Assembly (NCBI GenBank): GCA_946624395.1
Contig: CAMORY010000001.1
Span: 1-12,943, forward strand
Direction: 5' to 3'
DNA length: 12,943 nt
Source of the DNA: an uncultured Clostridia bacterium
GTDB taxonomy: Bacteria > Bacillota > Clostridia > Christensenellales > Borkfalkiaceae
Part shown: piece by piece, positions 7,146 through 12,943 of the stretch
Position numbering within the stretch: the first letter of the stretch is position 1
Layout of the letters: each line of letters begins with the position of its first letter
Program-made: the position numbers and the translations under genes
The notes under the pieces: generated by a model
What the model was told of the DNA's origin: nothing
What the model saw: the letters and a program-made list of their open reading frames with translations, nothing else
The model's database searches: none

Positions 7146-7741
7146 TATTCTTTACCCCCGTTTCTTTCTTTATTCCTTAACTTAAAATAGCCTATAAGGT
7201 ATACGGAAAGTCCTATCGCGCCACCGATAAGTATCAAAAATATAGTGGAAAAATTAGGCGCAAACAATTCTAAAAGTATCATCGTGGCAACGGTTAACGA
7301 TACCATTATAACGTTAAACGCATTGCGCTTTAAGTGCTTAAGCATTTTTACGCCTGCGGATAAAATCAAAAACGCCACGCACGCTTGTATACCGCGAAAC
7401 GCGTACCCCACGTATTCTAACGCCAAAAACTGTTCGAAAAAGAAAGAAATTGCAAAAATTATTATAAAAGACGGTAAAACTACGCCGAGAGTGGCAAGTA
7501 GCGCCCCGAAAAACTTACCGTACTTATACCCGATAAAAGTTGCGGAATTTACGGCAAGCGGCCCCGGGGAAGATTCCGCTATACCGATTATATCCAAAAA
7601 TTCTTCATGGTTTATCCAGCCTTTTTTCTCAACGAATTCACGTTCCATTACGGCTATCATAGCATACCCGCCGCCGAACGTGAATAAACCTATTTTGAAA
7701 AAAACTAAAAACAACCGCAAAATCCTTTTTAAATTTTCCAA
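7145..7741 (-). CDS. chrA: CHR-family (chromate) transporter, first single-domain subunit, TTG start
   Basis: A single CHR domain of 198 residues from the TTG at 7739-7741. It has TFGGGYAMIAVMEREF from about 21, SSPGPLAVNSATFIG from 57, and hydrophobic segments through about 185. It is the paralogue of the next gene, and the two overlap by one base. An in-frame ATG at 7780 would add 13 residues (ending YKGGV) but sits inside the stem of the preceding terminator hairpin and has no ribosome binding site. The purine run AAAGGGGGAG lies immediately before the TTG, so I prefer TTG although the spacing is short (2-3 nt). The product then begins MENLKRILRL, like the partner protein. No promoter fits between terminator and start, so expression must come from read-through or from a promoter overlapping the end of the upstream gene. 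Likely function is anion/chromate transport with its partner. Confidence 0.85.
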   Translation of the reverse strand: MENLKRILRLFLVFFKIGLFTFGGGYAMIAVMEREFVEKKGWINHEEFLDIIGIAESSPGPLAVNSATFIGYKYGKFFGALLATLGVVLPSFIIIFAISFFFEQFLALEYVGYAFRGIQACVAFLILSAGVKMLKHLKRNAFNVIMVSLTVATMILLELFAPNFSTIFLILIGGAIGLSVYLIGYFKLRNKERNGGKE

Positions 7742-7743
7742 AA

Positions 7744-7752
7744 CTCCCCCTT
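7744..7752 (-). promoter_or_regulatory. Ribosome binding site deciding the TTG start of the first CHR gene
   Basis: The minus strand reads AAGGGGGAG immediately followed by TT and the TTG start. It is the only purine-rich Shine-Dalgarno-like run near this gene's start, and it lies downstream of the alternative ATG at 7780, which argues against that ATG. The gap to the TTG is unusually short. Confidence 0.55.
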
Positions 7753-7753
7753 T

Positions 7754-7783
7754 ATAAAAAATGCAACTTTTACGTTGCATTTT
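7754..7783 (-). terminator. Intrinsic terminator after the ileS operon
   Basis: On the minus strand, AAAATGCAAC (7774-7783) pairs perfectly with GTTGCATTTT (7758-7767) around a six-base GTAAAA loop. The 3' arm runs into six T (7756-7761 on the complement). It begins 14 bases after the pseudouridine synthase stop, so it should end the ileS transcript. The hairpin and T run stop only a few bases before the ribosome binding site of the first CHR gene, so partial read-through could be how that pair is expressed. Confidence 0.8.
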
Positions 7784-7786
7784 CGG

Positions 7787-7815
7787 ACTATAAACTTTAT
7801 AAACTCGGTTTTAAA
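7787..7815 (-). promoter_or_regulatory. Weak candidate promoter for the CHR gene pair
   Basis: On the minus strand, TTTAAA (7810-7815) and TATAGT (7787-7792) are separated by 17 bp and overlap the end of the pseudouridine synthase gene. Transcription would start near 7780, so the RNA would begin with the ATGCAAC/GTTGCAT hairpin. The hexamers are imperfect and in AT-rich sequence, so chance is a real alternative. Confidence 0.25.
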
Positions 7816-8507
7816 ATGGTTATCGACGGTTCGGTATTGAACGCAGTCCACGGCGAAACGTCTTTAGGCGGCTGAACCCTGAACACAAGCCGCTTCCCGC
7901 TTACGGGGTGCGTGAAAGCAAGATAATAAGCCCAAAGCGCCAAGTACCCTTTTTTTGCTTTTTCGCCGCCGTAGCGCATATCCCCGTATACGGGGCACCC
8001 TATTGCGTTCATCTGTACGCGTATCTGATGACTTCTGCCCGTGTGAAGTCTTATATCCGCAAGGCAGTAATCGCCTTTCGTTTCTAAAACTCGGTAATCG
8101 AGTTCGGCAAACTTTGCCCCTTCGGTCAGCGGCGGACAAACGTAAACCATATTGTTTATGGCGTTCTTTTTAAGGTAGTGGGTTAAAATTGCCTGTTCTT
8201 CTCTCGGAACGCCGCATAAAACCGCATAATACCGTTTTTCAAAGTCGCCCGCCTTCATCTGCTCCGTTAGTCTTGCGGCGGCTTTGGACGACTTGGCGAA
8301 TACCATAACGCCGCCCGTCGGCCTATCAAGCCTATGCACCAGCCCTAAATATACGTTCCCCTGCTTATTGTATTTTTCCCTGATGTAGTCTTTTATAATG
8401 GTCAGCATATCCCTATCCTTGCTTTCGTCTTCGCAAGAAGGAATATTCTGCGGTTTTAAAACCACTATTATGTGATTGTCTTCGTAAAGAATATTGAGTT
8501 CGTCCAT
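7797..8507 (-). CDS. RluA-family pseudouridine synthase
   Basis: A protein of 236 residues that should isomerise uridine to pseudouridine in rRNA or tRNA. The catalytic motif is HRLDRPTGGV (58-67) with nucleophile D61. The second family motif LHTGRSHQIRVQM (154-166) and the CPVYGDMRYG stretch (171-180) are present. The protein begins directly with the catalytic domain (ILYEDNHIIVVLKPQNIPS) and has no N-terminal S4 RNA-binding domain, as in the shorter RluA/TruC-like members. The target uridine cannot be told from sequence. The ATG at 8505-8507 has AAGGTG (8513-8518), which overlaps the stop of the upstream methyltransferase gene; the gap between the two genes is 9 bp. The gene is third in the ileS operon and is followed by a good intrinsic terminator. 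Confidence 0.95.
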   Translation of the reverse strand: MDELNILYEDNHIIVVLKPQNIPSCEDESKDRDMLTIIKDYIREKYNKQGNVYLGLVHRLDRPTGGVMVFAKSSKAAARLTEQMKAGDFEKRYYAVLCGVPREEQAILTHYLKKNAINNMVYVCPPLTEGAKFAELDYRVLETKGDYCLADIRLHTGRSHQIRVQMNAIGCPVYGDMRYGGEKAKKGYLALWAYYLAFTHPVSGKRLVFRVQPPKDVSPWTAFNTEPSITILKPSL

Positions 8508-8516
8508 TTTTTCACC

Positions 8517-9380
8517 TTATCGGTTTATCCAGATTCCGCTGTTGCCACACGGAAGTATTATGCCATTTTCTTCGGTTTTTAGCCCCACTTCGTACGCGTC
8601 CGTTTCGCCGCCGCGCTTATTCTCGACTGCGGAAACGAGTACGTTTTTTATTACCTGCGGTTGAAGCCCCGTCGTATAACTGTTTATAAGAAAGAACAGC
8701 GGATTATCGGACAACACCTTTTCGCAGAGTTCCACAAGCGGATAAAGTTCCGCTTCAAGTTTCCAGGTTTCGCCGTTAGGTCCGCGCCCGTATGACGGCG
8801 GGTCCATCAAAATTGCGTCGTATTTTCTGCCGCGGCGAATTTCGCGTTCCACGAACTTTTTACAGTCGTCGATAATATATCGCACGTCCCCGCCAGAAAC
8901 GCCTGAAAGCGCGGCGTTTTCTTTAGCGCGTTCCACCATCGCTTTAGCGGAATCCACGTGGCACACGCTTGCGCCCGACTTTAACAGCGCGCAAGTAGCG
9001 CCGCCCGTATAAGCGAAAAGGTTAAGCACGCTTATCTTTCTGCCGCTGTTTTCCACAAGGGCGCGCATAAAATCCCAGTTTACCGCCTGTTCGGGGAAAA
9101 GTCCCGTATGCTTAAAACCCATGGGCTTTACTTTGAATTTAAGGTCTTTATAACCTATAACCCACTCTTCGGGCATTTTGGATTTAACTACCCAACGTCC
9201 GCCGCCCGTTTCGCTGCGGATATATTTTGCGGAAAGATTTTTATACCCGTCAAGGTTAATATTGCTTTTCCATATGACCTGCGGGTCGGGGCGAAGTAAA
9301 ATCACTTTCCCCCACCTTTCGAGTTTATATCCGTCGCCCGTCGCGATAACCGAATAATCTTCCCAAAGGGCGGCTTTCAT
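8517..9380 (-). CDS. Class I SAM-dependent methyltransferase (RlmI/RlmK-like, COG1092)
   Basis: A protein of 287 residues. The Rossmann-fold SAM site is clear: motif I NLFAYTGGATCALLKSG at 120-136, acidic D143 at the end of strand 2 (HVDSAKAMVERAKENA), D171-D172 in the adenine-contact region, and DPPSYGRG at 193-200. This set matches the rRNA cytosine methyltransferase-like family containing RlmI and RlmK. The protein is shorter than RlmI and shows no N-terminal PUA domain; residues 1-95 form a different N-terminal part (ERWGKVILLRPDPQVIW). The likely substrate is rRNA, from family and operon context, but the exact base is unknown. The ATG overlaps the ileS stop as TAATG, with AAGGCGG at 9388-9394 as ribosome binding site, so translation is probably coupled to ileS. 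Confidence 0.9.
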   Translation of the reverse strand: MKAALWEDYSVIATGDGYKLERWGKVILLRPDPQVIWKSNINLDGYKNLSAKYIRSETGGGRWVVKSKMPEEWVIGYKDLKFKVKPMGFKHTGLFPEQAVNWDFMRALVENSGRKISVLNLFAYTGGATCALLKSGASVCHVDSAKAMVERAKENAALSGVSGGDVRYIIDDCKKFVEREIRRGRKYDAILMDPPSYGRGPNGETWKLEAELYPLVELCEKVLSDNPLFFLINSYTTGLQPQVIKNVLVSAVENKRGGETDAYEVGLKTEENGIILPCGNSGIWINR

Positions 9381-12300
9381 TATTTTACCGCCTTAACCAC
9401 GGAAACGGTGCATTTTATACCGTTTACGTCGAGTTCTTTGGTATAACCCGCACCTTCGCCTTCAATAACCGCGTCCGCTAAAACTACCGATTTTAACGCG
9501 TCGGATTTAAGCGCTTCCGAAACGTTCGCGTCGTCCGAAACATAATAAACCTTTATTCTGTCCACGACGTCGAAGCCCGCTTCTTTACGCATGGTCTGAA
9601 TTTTGGATATAAGTTCCCTGACGATGCCTTCCTTAAACAATTCTTCGGAAACGGCGGTATCCAACACCACCGTAAGCCCGTTGTCGCTTGCGGAAACAAA
9701 CCCTTCCGCACTTTGGCTTTCTATCAGCAAGTCGTCCATTGTAAACTCAAACGCGTCGCCTTCGAATTCCGTTTTATACGTAGCGCCGCTCTTTACCGTA
9801 GCAACAACCGCGTTCGCGTCGCAAGTCTCGAAAAGTTTGCGTATTTTAGCGAGTTTTGCGCCGTATTTCGGACCTAACGTCTTAAGTTGCGGCTTGATTT
9901 TATAGGACACGAATCTCGTCGCGTCTTTTAAGTGTTCTATCTCTTTTACGTTAAGCTCGTCTTTGGCTATTTCTAAAAGTTCGGGCGACAAATCGGTAGC
10001 GCGCTCCGAACACACGAACACTTTAGCAAGCGGTTGACGGTTTTTAATGTTCGACGAGTTTCTGCACGACCTACCGAGTACGACTATATCCAAAACGTTC
10101 TGCATGCCGTCTTCAAGCGCAGTATCTACGTAAGACGTATCGCACACGGGATAAGAACAGAGATGCACCGACATAGGCGCGTCCTTATAAAACTGCGGCA
10201 CTAAATTCTGATACACCGATTCCGCCATAAAGGGTGTAAACGGTGCGGCAAGGCGACAAACGGTAGTTAAAACCGTGTAAAGCGTGGTGTATGCCGCCGC
10301 TTTATCGTCAGTCATATCCGCGCCCCAGTAGCGTTCTCTGCCGCGGCGGACGTACCAGTTGGATAAGTCGTCGGTAAACGCCGTAAGCATTCTCGCCGCG
10401 CCGAAAATATCGTACGCGTTAAGGCTTTCGTCCACCTTTTTAATAAGCGTATTCATTTTGGACAAAACCCATTTGTCCATAAGCGATAATTTACATTTTT
10501 TAAGGTCAAATTCGGCGGGATTATATTTATCAATTTCCGCATAAAGCACGAAAAACGCGTAAGTGTTCCAGAACGTGCCCATAAATTTGCGCTGCGCTTC
10601 GGAAACCGCTTCTTCGTAAAATCTCGAAGGCAACCACGGCGCAGAGCCCGTGTAGAAATACCATCTTACCGCGTCCGCACCCTGTTTATCGAGTACCGTC
10701 CACGGGTCGACGACGTTGCCCTTATGCTTACTCATTTTAATGCCGTTCTTGTCGTTGACGTGCCCTAAAACTATGCAATTTTTAAAGGGCGCTTTGCCGA
10801 AAAGCAATGTCGAAACGGCAAGAAGCGTGTAAAACCACCCACGCGTCTGGTCGATAGCCTCCGAAATAAAGTCCGCGGGAAAATGTTTTTCAAACAGTTC
10901 TTTGTTTTCAAAAGGATAGTGGAATTGCGCGAACGGCATAGAGCCGGAATCAAACCAGCAGTCGATAACGTCCTTTTCGCGCACGAAAGTGCCGCCGCAC
11001 TCGCACTCGAAAGTACATTCGTCGATATACGGGCGGTGAAGTTCTATATCCCCGTCGATATGGCAAAGGTCTTTAAGTTCTTTTTTACTGCCGATAACGT
11101 GGATTTTGCCGCACTTGTTGCATACCCAGACGGGCAACGGCGTGCCCCAGTATCTTTCGCGGGAAATGCCCCAGTCGATAACGTTTTCAAGGAAATTACC
11201 CATTCTGCCCGCTTTTATAGTTTCGGGCATCCAGTTTATCGCATTATTAGCGGCTAAAAGTTGGTCTTTTACCGCGGTCATTTTGATAAACCAACTTTCT
11301 CTGGGGTAATATATAAGCGGAGTGTCGCAACGCCAGCAGAACGGATAACTGTGCGTAAATTCCATAGTCTTAAACAACAGTTTGCGTTCTTTAAGGTCTG
11401 CTATTATGTGCTTATCCGCGTCTTTTACGAACATACCCGCAAACTTACCGCAACGCTCGTCTAAATTACCCTGCGGGTCGACAAGTTTTATGGACGGCAG
11501 ATTGTATCTGTCGCCTACGATATGGTCGTCTTCGCCGTATACGGGCGCGATATGAACTATACCCGTGCCGTCTTCCATACTGACGTAATCGGCGTTGGTT
11601 ATGAAAAAGGCTTTCTGCCCCTTTGTCTTAATATCGCTTACGGCAAAATCGTAAAGCGGAATATACTCTTCGTATTCGTACTCTTTACCCGTTTTTTCGG
11701 AAACCGTTTCGTACTCTTCGAAATATTTACCTACAAGCGGTTTTGCGAGAATATAGTGCGTGCCGTCCGCTACCTTGATTTCAGAATACGTTTCGACGGC
11801 GTTCATACAAAGCGCCATATTGTTAGGAAGCGTCCACGGCGTGGTCGTCCAAGCAAGAAAATATGTGTTTTCTCTGTTTTTAGCCTTAAAGCCTACGAAA
11901 ACGGACGTTTCTTTGACATCTTTATACCCCTGCGCCACTTCGTGCGAAGAAAGCGCCGTGCCGCAACGCGGGCAGTACGGAACGATTTTATAGCCCTTAT
12001 ATAAAAGCCCCTTTTCGGCAATCTGCTTTAAAGCCCACCACTCCGACTCTATATACTTGTCGTCGTAAGTGATATACGGATTTTCCATATCCGCCCAGTA
12101 GCCGACGCGGTCGCTCATTTTCTCCCACTCGGTCTTGTATTTCCAGACGCTTTCTTTACATTTTTTGATAAACGGTTCTATGCCGTATTTTTCTATTTCG
12201 GGCTTGCCGTCAATCCCCAGCATCTTTTCCACTTCGAGTTCGACGGGCAGTCCGTGCGTATCCCAGCCAGCTTTTCTGAGACAGTGCTCGCCTTTCATAA

Positions 12301-12517
12301 CGCGGTAGCGCGGAATTATGTCTTTTATAACGCGGGTAAGAATATGCCCGATATGCGGTTTGCCGTTAGCGGTGGGCGGACCGTCGTAAAAGGTAAATTC
12401 TTTTGCGCCGTCGTTCTCCGCCATATTCTTTTCAAAAATCTTGTTTTCTTTCCAGAATTTTAAGACTTCTTTTTCCCTGTCTAAAAAATTCAGCGACGTG
12501 TCAACTTTCTTGTACAT
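9380..12517 (-). CDS. ileS: Isoleucine--tRNA ligase, long type-2-like form
   Basis: The product charges tRNA-Ile with isoleucine using ATP. It has 1045 residues, longer than the roughly 930 of the common bacterial type 1 form. Class I signatures are HIGH at 55-58 (ANGKPHIGH) and KMSKH at 594-598 (KMSKHKGNVVDPW). The editing domain shows the threonine-rich WTTTPWTLPNN (223-233) and GTGIVHIAPVYGEDD (317-331). A zinc-type pair CPRCG is at 182-186 and CNKCG at 466-470, with CECGG at 505. The tRNA-binding part follows (DLSNWYVRRGRERYW near 717-731). The C-terminus lacks a cysteine-rich zinc module, which with the length suggests type 2, a group often tolerant of mupirocin; that trait is not shown here. 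ATG 12515-12517 has GGGAG six bases upstream. The methyltransferase start overlaps its stop. The leader is too short for a T-box. Confidence 0.97.
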   Translation of the reverse strand: MYKKVDTSLNFLDREKEVLKFWKENKIFEKNMAENDGAKEFTFYDGPPTANGKPHIGHILTRVIKDIIPRYRVMKGEHCLRKAGWDTHGLPVELEVEKMLGIDGKPEIEKYGIEPFIKKCKESVWKYKTEWEKMSDRVGYWADMENPYITYDDKYIESEWWALKQIAEKGLLYKGYKIVPYCPRCGTALSSHEVAQGYKDVKETSVFVGFKAKNRENTYFLAWTTTPWTLPNNMALCMNAVETYSEIKVADGTHYILAKPLVGKYFEEYETVSEKTGKEYEYEEYIPLYDFAVSDIKTKGQKAFFITNADYVSMEDGTGIVHIAPVYGEDDHIVGDRYNLPSIKLVDPQGNLDERCGKFAGMFVKDADKHIIADLKERKLLFKTMEFTHSYPFCWRCDTPLIYYPRESWFIKMTAVKDQLLAANNAINWMPETIKAGRMGNFLENVIDWGISRERYWGTPLPVWVCNKCGKIHVIGSKKELKDLCHIDGDIELHRPYIDECTFECECGGTFVREKDVIDCWFDSGSMPFAQFHYPFENKELFEKHFPADFISEAIDQTRGWFYTLLAVSTLLFGKAPFKNCIVLGHVNDKNGIKMSKHKGNVVDPWTVLDKQGADAVRWYFYTGSAPWLPSRFYEEAVSEAQRKFMGTFWNTYAFFVLYAEIDKYNPAEFDLKKCKLSLMDKWVLSKMNTLIKKVDESLNAYDIFGAARMLTAFTDDLSNWYVRRGRERYWGADMTDDKAAAYTTLYTVLTTVCRLAAPFTPFMAESVYQNLVPQFYKDAPMSVHLCSYPVCDTSYVDTALEDGMQNVLDIVVLGRSCRNSSNIKNRQPLAKVFVCSERATDLSPELLEIAKDELNVKEIEHLKDATRFVSYKIKPQLKTLGPKYGAKLAKIRKLFETCDANAVVATVKSGATYKTEFEGDAFEFTMDDLLIESQSAEGFVSASDNGLTVVLDTAVSEELFKEGIVRELISKIQTMRKEAGFDVVDRIKVYYVSDDANVSEALKSDALKSVVLADAVIEGEGAGYTKELDVNGIKCTVSVVKAVK

Positions 12518-12561
12518 AAACTGCTCCCGTTATATAAGGTATTTAAAATAATACATATATA

Positions 12562-12590
12562 AGTATAAAATTATTTGTCGGTTTTGTAAA
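12562..12590 (-). promoter_or_regulatory. Sigma-A type promoter of the ileS operon
   Basis: On the minus strand, TTTACA (12585-12590) and TATACT (12562-12567) are spaced by 17 bp. The start site would be near 12555, giving a leader of about 38 nt before ileS. That leaves no room for a T-box or other riboswitch between this promoter and the gene. Confidence 0.78.
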
Positions 12591-12629
12591 GTTAATTTTA
12601 GGCGAATTGACTTTTTTATCCGAAAAAAC

Positions 12630-12658
12630 TTGCAAAAGCGCGCCGAATCGGTTAAAAT
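12630..12658 (+). promoter_or_regulatory. Sigma-A type promoter of the SRP RNA gene
   Basis: TTGCAA (12630-12635) and TAAAAT (12653-12658) have a 17-bp spacer. The predicted start falls near 12664, exactly at the 5' strand of the RNA's terminal helix. That agreement supports both the promoter and the RNA boundary. Confidence 0.72.
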
Positions 12659-12663
12659 AATAA

Positions 12664-12931
12664 TACCGTGCTATGCGGGGAGTTAGCGATGCCCTGTTGT
12701 CCGCAATTCGCTTAGCGGAGCAGAATGCTTTATTAGGCTTGTTATGTGGAAGGCAGAACGGTATAAGGAGCGTTGATATCAAGGTCTTGTGCAACTCGTT
12801 CCCGCGAACCGTGTCAGAGTAGGAATACAGCAGCACTAAACGGATAAACGCGTGTGCCATAAGGTTGCTTTGAAGGAGCCGCCTGTACCGCCACCGCTTC
12901 GGCATAACCTGTCGAGTGAAGACGCACGGTA
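12664..12931 (+). ncRNA. ffs: Bacterial large signal recognition particle RNA (Gram-positive type)
   Basis: This about 268-nt RNA is the scaffold of the signal recognition particle, which binds Ffh and targets nascent membrane and secreted proteins to FtsY and the Sec translocon. The 5' Alu-type domain closely resembles Bacillus subtilis scRNA: GTGCTATGCGGGGAGTTAGC from 12668, then GCCCTGT and CGCAATTCGCTTAGCGG. The Ffh-binding helix 8 is at 12811-12836, with GTGTCAG and AGCAGCAC flanking a GGAA tetraloop (12822-12825). GTGTGCC and GGTTGC follow, as in known SRP RNAs. The ends pair as a helix: ATACCGTGC (from 12663) with GCACGGTAT (12924-12932). The distal part of helix 8 differs from Escherichia coli and Bacillus but keeps its pairing. 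The minus-strand open frame across this region is a shadow. Confidence 0.95.
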
Positions 12932-12938
12932 TTTTTTT
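12924..12938 (+). terminator. U-tract 3' end of SRP RNA
   Basis: The 3' strand of the SRP RNA terminal helix (GCACGGTA) runs directly into seven T (12932-12938). Termination would use this helix, or a shorter local TACCG/CGGTA pairing, followed by the U tract. No strong local hairpin is visible, so the exact mechanism is uncertain. Confidence 0.5.
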
Positions 12939-12943
12939 GTAAA

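Noticed and set aside
7742..7780. ATG at 7780 as the start of the first CHR gene
   Set aside because: It falls inside the stem of an intrinsic terminator, has no ribosome binding site, and the added 13 residues do not look like a CHR N-terminus.
9380..12517. Altered signature motif giving extreme mupirocin resistance
   Set aside because: The motif at residues 55-58 is canonical HIGH, so the known swapped-motif variant is not present.
12518..12561. T-box leader upstream of ileS
   Set aside because: Promoter hexamers place the start about 38 nt before the gene, and no T-box sequence or terminator hairpin is visible.
12543..12905. A 120-codon open frame on the minus strand
   Set aside because: It lies antisense to the SRP RNA gene and across both promoters, and its translation resembles no protein family I know.
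1..12943. Mobile element, prophage, CRISPR array or tRNA gene
   Set aside because: Reading both strands gave no transposase, integrase, spaced direct repeats, attachment-site-like duplications or cloverleaf; base and codon use looks even across the window.

Overview
The window looks like ordinary chromosome from an anaerobic Bacillota (Clostridia-like) bacterium, possibly an uncultured gut lineage. The reasons are the long Gram-positive form of SRP RNA with an Alu-type 5' domain, a long type-2-like isoleucyl-tRNA synthetase, a TM287/288-type heterodimeric ABC exporter pair, a pair of single-domain CHR transporters, very tight gene packing, and sigma-A promoters close to TTGACA/TATAAT. No plasmid, phage, IS, CRISPR or tRNA signature was seen. 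The genus cannot be read from the sequence.

Layout. (1) Positions 1-1548, minus strand: metK (SAM synthetase), followed 6 bp later by the first 124 codons of a ComF-family gene that runs off the left edge. A strong promoter drives metK. (2) Positions 1549-1798: a divergent intergenic region with back-to-back sigma-A promoters. (3) Positions 1799-6511, plus strand: two half-transporters of a heterodimeric ABC exporter and a COG1313/PflX-like radical SAM protein. All three genes overlap and are probably translationally coupled, and the unit ends in a long perfect hairpin. (4) Positions 6567-12517, minus strand: ileS, a class I rRNA-type methyltransferase and an RluA-family pseudouridine synthase form a translation/RNA-modification operon ending in an intrinsic terminator. 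Directly downstream lie two overlapping CHR (chromate-transporter family) genes. Their unit meets the plus-strand operon tail to tail at the shared hairpin. (5) Positions 12518-12943: a divergent intergenic region with the ileS promoter (minus) and the promoter and full gene of the SRP RNA (plus).

The contents are mainly housekeeping: methyl-donor synthesis, tRNA charging, RNA modification and protein targeting, plus two transport units. I found no convincing new multi-gene system. The points most worth a second look are: the rewritten but pairing-conserving tip of SRP RNA helix 8; the radical SAM gene overlapping the exporter operon; a proline in the Walker A of the catalytically competent ABC subunit; and the CHR pair, whose apparent ATG lies inside a terminator stem, so that TTG is the likelier start.
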